From DATBFX01 sp036558305 (lineage in GTDB: Bacteria > Chloroflexota > Chloroflexia > Thermomicrobiales > UBA6265): a stretch of 30,058 bases of DNA. Below, piece after piece: positions 8,086-13,601 of this stretch. The stretch's first letter is position 1. Every line of letters begins with the position of its first letter. Made by a program: the position numbers and the translations under genes. The notes under the pieces were generated by a model that did no database searches, had not been told where the DNA came from, and saw nothing but the letters and a program-made list of their open reading frames with translations. The DNA is taken from assembly GCA_036558305.1 (NCBI GenBank), contig DATBFX010000575.1:1-30058 (forward strand), written 5' to 3'.

Positions 8086-8360
8086 TCGCGCGCCGCCACG
8101 GCCACGGCATCCGCCGTTCTACGGACAAGGGCGCACCGCCGCGCGCGCCCGAGCGCATGAGGGAACAGATCGTCGGCACGTCTCCGCACGTCAACGACCA
8201 CCAGCCGAACCGCCGCGAAGGGACAAGTACCGCCGTCGGCGGCCGACCCGGCCTCGCGGTTGACTCGCGTGCGGTCCACCGCCGCCTTCGCACCGCGAGG
8301 CCACTCATCGCGGGCGATCGCCTGCGCCGAGATCGCGGAGTTGAAGCGCGGAGCGATCAC
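8076..8360 (-). CDS. possible small protein, 94 aa (low confidence)
   Basis: A GTG at 8360 is preceded by a long purine-rich AAGGAGGAGG (8364-8373), giving a 94-residue reading that starts VIAPRFNSAISAQAIARDEW and contains LVVVDVRRRADDLFPHALGR. No family is recognised. The C-terminal 18 codons run through two copies of the repeated leader motif, which weakens the case. The strong Shine-Dalgarno is the main support; the coding signal is otherwise poor. Confidence 0.25.
   Translation of the reverse strand: MIAPRFNSAISAQAIARDEWPRGAKAAVDRTRVNREAGSAADGGTCPFAAVRLVVVDVRRRADDLFPHALGRARRCALVRRTADAVAVAARDCP
8107..8128 (-). repeat. leader motif copy 2
   Basis: Plus strand GCATCCGCCGTTCTACGGAC, 43 bp from copy 1 and differing from it at two positions over 20 nt. 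The minus-strand continuation (ATG(T/C)CGTGGC) is also shared by copies 1 and 2. Confidence 0.6.
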
Positions 8361-8433
8361 CGACCTCCTCCTTTCGTGCGTCATCCCGTTCGTCCCAACC
8401 GCGCCCCCAGGATGCGCCTGCCATCGGCAGCCG

Positions 8434-8455
8434 ACATCCGCCGCGATTACGGAGT
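8434..8455 (-). repeat. leader motif copy 3
   Basis: Plus strand ACATCCGCCGCGATTACGGA, then GT. On the minus strand it reads ACTCCGTAAT followed by CGGCGGATGT. It lies 74 bp upstream of the possible GTG start at 8360. Confidence 0.55.
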
Positions 8456-8466
8456 CCTGAGTTGGC

Positions 8467-8518
8467 ACCCGGCGGGCGGAACTCCGCAATTGCTACCGAG
8501 TTCCGCGTCCCGCCGGGT
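8467..8518 (-). ncRNA. long hairpin, 18-bp stem, downstream of the 94-aa gene
   Basis: The left arm 8467-8484 (ACCCGGCGGGCGGAACTC) pairs perfectly with 8498-8505 plus 8509-8518, interrupted only by a 3-nt bulge (CGT, 8506-8508). The 13-nt loop contains GCAATTGC. It begins 28 bp after the minus-strand stop at 8547. No T-tract follows on either strand, so a simple intrinsic terminator is not supported; attenuator, mRNA 3' protection or repeat element are alternatives. Confidence 0.45.
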
Positions 8519-8546
8519 CCCACCGTCTACGGCGTCGAATGCACGT

Positions 8547-8831
8547 TCAGGAAGCCGCGCGCGTCGCCGCCGTGCCCTGTACCCGCTGCCCGATCCCGAT
8601 CAGACCCGACCCGATCGCCCTCCGTAACCTTCCGGCTCCGGCCGCGATCCCGTACCGCACATCCTCCGCGTCACCCTGCCGCGCCGCCCTTGCTTCCTCC
8701 ACCTGCCTTGCCACCTCAGCTTCGGCTTCGACCCAGGAGCGCCATTCCGCCCGCGCCAGCGCGTGTGCCGCATCAAGACCGTAGGCGCACACCGGACGTG
8801 GACCCGGGCGTTGGTCCATGGACGCGCGCAT
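8547..8831 (-). CDS. small hypothetical helical protein, 94 aa
   Basis: Not recognised as a named family. The ATG at 8831 is preceded by AAGGAG (8838-8843) with a 6-nt spacer. The protein contains a convincing Ala/Glu-rich amphipathic stretch (DAAHALARAEWRSWVEAEAE, then VARQVEEARAARQGDAEDV) followed by a Gly-rich segment (GIAAGAGRL, AIGSGLIGIGQRVQGTAA), quite unlike the Arg/Pro-rich shadow readings around it. It is probably a soluble helical protein. The leader carries motif copy 4 and a GTGCC-GCGA-GGCAC mini-hairpin also found upstream of the cupin gene at 13447. It is followed by the long hairpin at 8467-8518. Confidence 0.55.
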   Translation of the reverse strand: MRASMDQRPGPRPVCAYGLDAAHALARAEWRSWVEAEAEVARQVEEARAARQGDAEDVRYGIAAGAGRLRRAIGSGLIGIGQRVQGTAATRAAS

Positions 8832-8837
8832 CGTCGG

Positions 8838-8843
8838 CTCCTT
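8838..8843 (-). promoter_or_regulatory. ribosome binding site for the 94-aa gene
   Basis: AAGGAG on the minus strand, 6 nt before the ATG at 8831; it decides the start within a longer open frame reaching 9005. Confidence 0.6.
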
Positions 8844-8929
8844 TCGTGCCCACGACGCTCCCGTCCACACGGGACCGCGTCGAATCCGCCTTTTGGACGA
8901 CTGGATTCTTCCGGGCGTGGGGCCATCTT

Positions 8930-8972
8930 GTGCCGCGAGGCACCGGCACACATCCGCCGAAATTACCGAGTT
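8930..8972 (-). promoter_or_regulatory. leader element: motif copy 4 plus GCGA-loop mini-hairpin
   Basis: On the minus strand AACTCGGTAAT and CGGCGGATGT (8950-8972) are followed by GCCTCGCGGCAC (8930-8941, within the hairpin GTGCC-GCGA-GGCAC 8930-8943). The same order of elements occurs upstream of the cupin gene at 13448-13560. It lies about 100 bp upstream of the 94-aa gene. Confidence 0.4.
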
Positions 8973-9034
8973 TCTGGCGGAGAGAGAATCGGGATGCCTC
9001 GGCAAAGGCTACGGAGTCTCGTTGCCGGTGGGCG

Positions 9035-12000
9035 TCAGACCAAACCGACCCGGGCCGCTTCCGCCGCCGCCGCCCGTCGGTTGTCCACCCCGAGTTTGTT
9101 GAGGATGTTGGCGACGTGCGTCTGCACCGTGCGCGGTCCGACGAAGAGTTCCTCGGCGATCTCCTTGTCGGTCCGGTGCTGCGCCAGCAGTCGTAGAACC
9201 TCGACCTCACGCGGCGTCAGACCAGCGGGATAGATCTCGGTCGGCGGTTTCCCGGCCCGCCCGGCCAAGGCCTCGGCCCGAGCAAGTGTTGGCGCCGCCC
9301 CCAACGACGCACAGATCCGGCGAACCTCGTCCAGCATCGTCCCGGCTTCACCCATCGACCCCGCCGCCAACCGCAACTCCGCGAAGGCGAGGCGCGTCAG
9401 CGCCCGCTCGAAGGGGGTCTCACACGCGGCGGCGAGGTCGAGCGCGGCCGTCAGATGGTCCTCGCCCGCGGCGAACTGCTTGTCGGCGGTGTCGATCTCC
9501 CCGAGCAACCGGTGCGCCGCCAATCGGACGAGCGGTTGTTCGGGCGCGGCAGCGAGGGAAAGCGCCTCGGTCGCGAGATCACGCGACCGCCCGCGATCGC
9601 CGGCCGCGCGGTGCCAGCGCGCCCAGCCCAACTGCCCGTCGGCTCGACCGAGCACGCCCCCGCTCCAGGCGAGCCACCGGTCGTGCGCCTCCAGCCAGGC
9701 GCGGGCGGTCGTTCGATTGCCCTCGTCCAGACAGAGATCGGCCGCCAGCCGTTGGAGGCACAGACCCTCCTGCTGGATGATGTCGCCGGGCTCGGTTGCC
9801 GGACCGTCGGGGAAGAGGGGACGGATCTGCGCCCAGGCGATCTCTCGCTCCCCACGGAGACGAGCGAGGACGGCCCGTGTGTCGGTCATCTCCCGCCGCA
9901 GGTAGCAATTGCCGGGGACCGGCAGATCGTCCAGGATCCGGACCGCCTCCGCCCAGCAGCCGTCGAGGACGAAGCAACCGAGCCAGGCCAGACGCGGCGA
10001 AATGCCCGGACGGAGTGCGCCACCGGCCCGACTCAGCGCGGCCTCCGCCTCGGCTGCGAGTCGCCGTCGGACGTCAGGGATCGCCGCGGCGTAGGTGTGC
10101 CCGACATCGCGGGCCTGGGTCAGGAGCGAAAACGCGATCAGGGCGTGGTGGTCGAACTCCGCGAACAGTTCCCGAGCTCGCGTCCACGCCATTCGCGCCG
10201 CGTCGGGACGACCCATCGCCGCATGGTCGATGGCGAAACCGTGATAGGTGAACGCGACGGCTGCGCGGTTCGTGCTGCTCGACTCCGGAACGTCGGCGAG
10301 TGCGACGAATTGCTGGTCGTCGTCGGTCACCGCACCTGGCTGCCCGCTGGACGCGAGTTGCCAAATCAGGCAGCCCCGTCGAAAGCGCTGCCCGCCATCA
10401 CGGAATCGCTCCACGGCGACATCGTCTTGAGACGAGTCGACCGCATCCACCCACGGGAGCCCAGCCACAAACCCGGACTCGGTCACCACCGGCACCCCCG
10501 CCGCGTCGAACGGAGCCGTCTCGATCGCGTCGAGCCGTCGCTTCCCCTCAGCCATCTCCGCGACGCCCGCACGCACGTGGTCCGAGTAGAAGAGCAGGAC
10601 CCCCCGAAGCCAGCCGAGCTCAGCGGCCAGGACCGACTCACCGAGCCGCGCCGCCGTACGTGCGGCCTCTTCGACGGCAGAGACGGCGCCGGCCGGGTCA
10701 GAAAAGCGCGCGAGCCAGCCGATGCGACAGGCGAGCCGGCAGCGCATGCGATCCTCGTCTTCGACGCCATCGAGGAATCTGGTCGCCATTCGAAGCCGTT
10801 CGATCGCCGTCCGCCAGGCGTATACGCGCTGGGCGCGGTCGCCCGCCTGAACGAGCCACACCCAGGCGCGCGGATCGCCTGCCTCCTGAAGATGAAAGGC
10901 CACCGTGTCCGGATCGGCCCGGAGACGCGCCATCAAAGACTCGGCGACGCGTCGATGCCAACTCCGTCGCCGTGGCGCCAGAATGCCCTCGTAGAGCGCC
11001 TCGCGGGTCAGCGCGTGGACGAAGCGGACGCGGGTGCCGTCCCGGTCCGTTTCCAACAGTTGGGCCTCGACCGCCCGCTCGACGATCGCCAGGAGCGCCT
11101 CGTCGTCGAGGTCGGCGACGGTCGCCCAGAGATCGAGCGGCACCTCCTGCCCGATCACCGCCGCGATTGCCAGCGGCGGCCGCATCTCCTCGCCCAACCG
11201 CGCGACCCGCACCTCGATCACCTGATGCAGCAGCGGAGGCACCACCACCCGGGCCAGTTCGCCCAGGAACGAGCGATCGCTGCCGGGCCGGAGCAACCCC
11301 TCCTCCTGCAAGGCCCGCAGCAGCTCGACCGTGAAGAACGGATTCCCCTCGGCGTGCCGCTCCAGGTAGGCGACCAGCCGCTCCGCGTCCGCGTCGGCTA
11401 ACCGGAAACGACCGGCGACGAGTCCCCTTAGCGCCTCCCTGTCGAGACCCCGGAGGTCGAGCCGCATCCCATCCGCCTCGCGCACCAGCGCCGGCAGATG
11501 CTGATACAGCGGATGCCGCCGCGTCAGGTCGTTCACACGGTAGGTGACCACCAGCAGCACGCGCCACTGCCCAACGTAGGGCGCGATGTGCCGGAGCAAT
11601 TCGACGCTGGCCGGGTCGGCCCAGTGCAGATCCTCCAGCAGGACGAACACCGGACGGGCCGCCGCGAGTTCCGCCAAGCACCGTCGGACGTCGGCAAAGA
11701 GCGCGGCCTGATCGGTTACCTGTTTCAGTCTGCCCCCCGCAAACGCGGCCGGCGGGGCCACCAGCGGCCGCAATCGATCCCCATCAAGGAGGTCAAGCCA
11801 CGGTCCGTAGGGAGGAGTGTTCGTCAGGTCGTAGCAGTGACTTGCCAGGACGCAGACGCCGAGATCTTCCGCCTCGCGCGTCAGGTCACGAGCCAGCGAC
11901 GTCTTGCCGATCCCCGCCTCGCCCCCCAGCAAGACCAGACGCCCGCGCCCGCCGAGCGCCGCCGCCAACTCCTCGCGCAGGAGAATCCGCTCCCGCGCCC

Positions 12001-12070
12001 GCCCGACGAGAACGGCGGCCGGCCGCGCGGCGGCAGCGCTCGCTTGCCCGATGCTCCGGTCCGCGCCCAT
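9035..12070 (-). CDS. large ATP-binding LuxR-family transcriptional regulator (LAL-type)
   Basis: 1011 aa. An AAA/STAND ATPase domain at the N-terminus has Walker A GEAGIGKT (about 50-57) and Walker B VFVLLEDLHWAD, then a long alpha-helical TPR-like middle, then a C-terminal GerE/LuxR HTH at about 945-1005 (LTPREVEVLRLLAQHRTDKE, then IAEELFVGPRTVQTHVANIL). This is the large ATP-binding LuxR class; members use ATP and an inducer to switch DNA binding. The inducer and targets are unknown. ATG 12070 was chosen for the GAGG about 6 nt upstream (12077-12080) and because the preceding residues are not conserved-looking; an upstream GTG at 12139 is the alternative. The NUDIX and cupin genes lie upstream on the same strand. 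Confidence 0.92.
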   Translation of the reverse strand: MGADRSIGQASAAAARPAAVLVGRARERILLREELAAALGGRGRLVLLGGEAGIGKTSLARDLTREAEDLGVCVLASHCYDLTNTPPYGPWLDLLDGDRLRPLVAPPAAFAGGRLKQVTDQAALFADVRRCLAELAAARPVFVLLEDLHWADPASVELLRHIAPYVGQWRVLLVVTYRVNDLTRRHPLYQHLPALVREADGMRLDLRGLDREALRGLVAGRFRLADADAERLVAYLERHAEGNPFFTVELLRALQEEGLLRPGSDRSFLGELARVVVPPLLHQVIEVRVARLGEEMRPPLAIAAVIGQEVPLDLWATVADLDDEALLAIVERAVEAQLLETDRDGTRVRFVHALTREALYEGILAPRRRSWHRRVAESLMARLRADPDTVAFHLQEAGDPRAWVWLVQAGDRAQRVYAWRTAIERLRMATRFLDGVEDEDRMRCRLACRIGWLARFSDPAGAVSAVEEAARTAARLGESVLAAELGWLRGVLLFYSDHVRAGVAEMAEGKRRLDAIETAPFDAAGVPVVTESGFVAGLPWVDAVDSSQDDVAVERFRDGGQRFRRGCLIWQLASSGQPGAVTDDDQQFVALADVPESSSTNRAAVAFTYHGFAIDHAAMGRPDAARMAWTRARELFAEFDHHALIAFSLLTQARDVGHTYAAAIPDVRRRLAAEAEAALSRAGGALRPGISPRLAWLGCFVLDGCWAEAVRILDDLPVPGNCYLRREMTDTRAVLARLRGEREIAWAQIRPLFPDGPATEPGDIIQQEGLCLQRLAADLCLDEGNRTTARAWLEAHDRWLAWSGGVLGRADGQLGWARWHRAAGDRGRSRDLATEALSLAAAPEQPLVRLAAHRLLGEIDTADKQFAAGEDHLTAALDLAAACETPFERALTRLAFAELRLAAGSMGEAGTMLDEVRRICASLGAAPTLARAEALAGRAGKPPTEIYPAGLTPREVEVLRLLAQHRTDKEIAEELFVGPRTVQTHVANILNKLGVDNRRAAAAEAARVGLV

Positions 12071-12170
12071 GGCGAACCTCGCAATCACACCCGCCGTCGG
12101 ATCGACGGTGCGCTTCGGCGATCTACCCCAATGGGCCAATCATAAGACCAATCCGGTTCCCGGGCGACCG

Positions 12171-12611
12171 CTACCCATCCGGTCGCGCGGCCCGCTCCCG
12201 GCCCGCAGCGAGCGCCCACGCCTGAGCCTCTTCCGCCAGTCCCGCCAGCGCGTCCTCGACCGCGACCCACCGCGGCCGGTGGTCGGATTCTCTCTGCGCT
12301 GCCTCTCCCGCGAGCGAGACGGCAAAAAACGTCTCGACCTTGTTGGTGGCGGTCCCGACGTATTGCCGGGCAGTGACGAGCCGGTCTGCCGCCACCACCT
12401 CGTAACCCGTCTCCTCCCGCACCTCGCGCCGGAGCGCCGCTTCGAGCGGCTCGCCGGCATCGACCCCGCCGCCCGGCAGGTACCACCCGGCCGGCGTCTC
12501 GACGACGAGCACCCGCCCCGCGACGATCGCCACCGCGTAGGCGCCCGGCCGCTCGGACGGTGTTGTGCCCGCCGGTACAGTCCCGAACTGCCGCCCGCCG
12601 GCCACTGCCAT
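12171..12611 (-). CDS. NUDIX hydrolase
   Basis: 146 aa. A complete Nudix box GX5EX7REUXEEXGU spans residues 48-70 (GGVDAGEPLEAALRREVREE, then TGY), preceded by VLVVETPAGWYLPGG. NUDIX enzymes cleave nucleoside diphosphates linked to another moiety, with Mg2+ bound by the Glu residues of the box. The substrate is not predictable. ATG 12611 has GGAGG at 12619-12623 with a 7-nt spacer. It lies 32 bp downstream of the membrane cupin gene, so co-transcription is likely, and 100 bp upstream of the LAL regulator. Confidence 0.93.
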   Translation of the reverse strand: MAVAGGRQFGTVPAGTTPSERPGAYAVAIVAGRVLVVETPAGWYLPGGGVDAGEPLEAALRREVREETGYEVVAADRLVTARQYVGTATNKVETFFAVSLAGEAAQRESDHRPRWVAVEDALAGLAEEAQAWALAAGRERAARPDG

Positions 12612-12643
12612 CCCCCTGCCTCCGGATCATGCCTCCGCCACAA

Positions 12644-13447
12644 TTATCCGATACGGGAACGGTCCCGACCGGAACCGATGGGCTCCGCGGGCCGGTTTCG
12701 GCAAGCACGGCGCCCATCACCAGGGCCAGCGCCATCGCGAAGGGAGCCGAGCCATGCCGTCTGGCTCCCTCCGGTGGCGCGCGGCGCTACGGCACCGGCG
12801 TGCCCTTGCGCGTCGACGTAGGTCGTGAACGGCTCGCCGGTTTTGAGCAGGCGGGCCTCCCAGAGGACCAGCGGGCCGTCGCCGGCATTCCAGCCAGTGT
12901 GCTCCCTGTGGGTCGCGAACTCGTCGAAGGCGATGCAGTCGCGCGGCTGGAGGAGGACCTCGGTGTTCAGCGCGATCGGCTCCGGCTTGCCGGGCGCGTC
13001 CGCGGTGCCGCCGCGCGTCAGCGTCGCCGCGCCCACGCGCAACTCGAAGCCGAGGGCGCCTTCCTGGACGCAGGTGACGAGGGCCGTCGGGTGGAAGTGG
13101 CGGCTGGCGTGGGCCCCCGGCGCCCACGTCAGCTCGACGACCTCCAGCCGGTAGCCGGCGGCGACGGCCGGCTCGACCCCGCCCAGCGGGACCCCGCCAA
13201 CCCCGACGGCGCCGGGCGTGGCATCGGGCGGCGGGGGACCGTTTTTCGCCAGGGCGCCGGCTGTCACCAGAGCGCAGACGGACACGGTCGCGATCAGGAC
13301 GAGCACGAACCACCGCGCGACGGATCGTCCAGACACGGCGTCGCGGTCATCTCGGCAGCCGGCTTGGCGCACGCGATCGCGCACGTATGCCTCGCGCCTC
13401 CGAATCGCCTCGTCGGAGAGGTACGGGGAACCCAGGTGATGCGACAT
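12644..13447 (-). CDS. membrane-anchored cupin-domain protein
   Basis: 267 aa. A short basic cytoplasmic N-terminus (SDEAIRRREAYVRDRVRQ) leads to one transmembrane helix at about 46-67 (WFVLVLIATVSVCALVTAGA), then an extracytoplasmic cupin from about 95: LEVVELTWAPGAHASRHFHP supplies candidate metal ligands His113, His117 and His119, followed by a CVQEGALGFEL strand and CIAFDEFATHREHTGWNAGD. The ligand is unknown. ATG 13447 has GGAGG at 13455-13459 with a 7-nt spacer. The last roughly 40 residues are Arg/Gly-rich and look less protein-like, so a 3' frameshift is possible. The NUDIX gene follows after 32 bp; the upstream region carries the leader element shared with the 94-aa gene. Confidence 0.8.
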   Translation of the reverse strand: MSHHLGSPYLSDEAIRRREAYVRDRVRQAGCRDDRDAVSGRSVARWFVLVLIATVSVCALVTAGALAKNGPPPPDATPGAVGVGGVPLGGVEPAVAAGYRLEVVELTWAPGAHASRHFHPTALVTCVQEGALGFELRVGAATLTRGGTADAPGKPEPIALNTEVLLQPRDCIAFDEFATHREHTGWNAGDGPLVLWEARLLKTGEPFTTYVDAQGHAGAVAPRATGGSQTAWLGSLRDGAGPGDGRRACRNRPAEPIGSGRDRSRIG

Positions 13448-13496
13448 GGTGGGGCCTCCAGCGGTCAGACCGAACCGGGCACTTCCCGATCCGACA

Positions 13497-13563
13497 CCAT
13501 CCTGGTGCCGCGAGGCTCCACGAGCTTCGGGCAGGTTGCGGATTCCGATTGCGGAGTTGCCCG
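13497..13563 (-). promoter_or_regulatory. leader element upstream of the cupin gene
   Basis: Minus strand: GCAACTCCGCAAT (about 13548-13560), later GCCTCGCGGCACCAGGATGG (13497-13516), then 49 nt to the ATG at 13447. Both parts recur in the same order upstream of the 94-aa gene. The stretch also contains a direct repeat TTGCGGA (plus strand) at 13537-13543 and 13549-13555. Confidence 0.35.
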
Positions 13564-13601
13564 CCCTGTGGACGGACGTCGCCTCCGCAGTAGCGGGTCG
13601 A

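Larger units (their letters stand above)
7926..8546. other. regulatory/leader region with repeated motifs; possible small gene inside
   Basis: 621 bp upstream of the FAD oxidase. It contains three copies of the CATCCGCCG...ACGGA motif (8064, 8107, 8434), a long hairpin (8467-8518), and a low-confidence 94-codon reading at 8076-8360 on the minus strand. The plus-strand readings across it are Arg/Pro-rich and not protein-like. Confidence 0.5.

Noticed and set aside
8064..8128. CRISPR array
   Set aside because: Only two motif copies at 43-bp spacing, the others lie hundreds of bp apart, and no cas gene is present.
8467..8518. T-box or other known riboswitch
   Set aside because: Some words look like a T-box antiterminator, but there is no aminoacyl-tRNA synthetase or amino-acid gene downstream on either strand and no specifier loop was found.
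9455..11401. 648-codon plus-strand reading inside the 1011-aa regulator
   Set aside because: Antisense shadow with no domain; the minus strand has Walker and LuxR motifs.
12717..13313. 198-codon minus-strand reading overlapping the membrane cupin gene
   Set aside because: Arg/Gly-rich shadow in another frame of the same strand; the cupin frame has the TM helix and His motif. It may only matter if the cupin 3' end is frameshifted.
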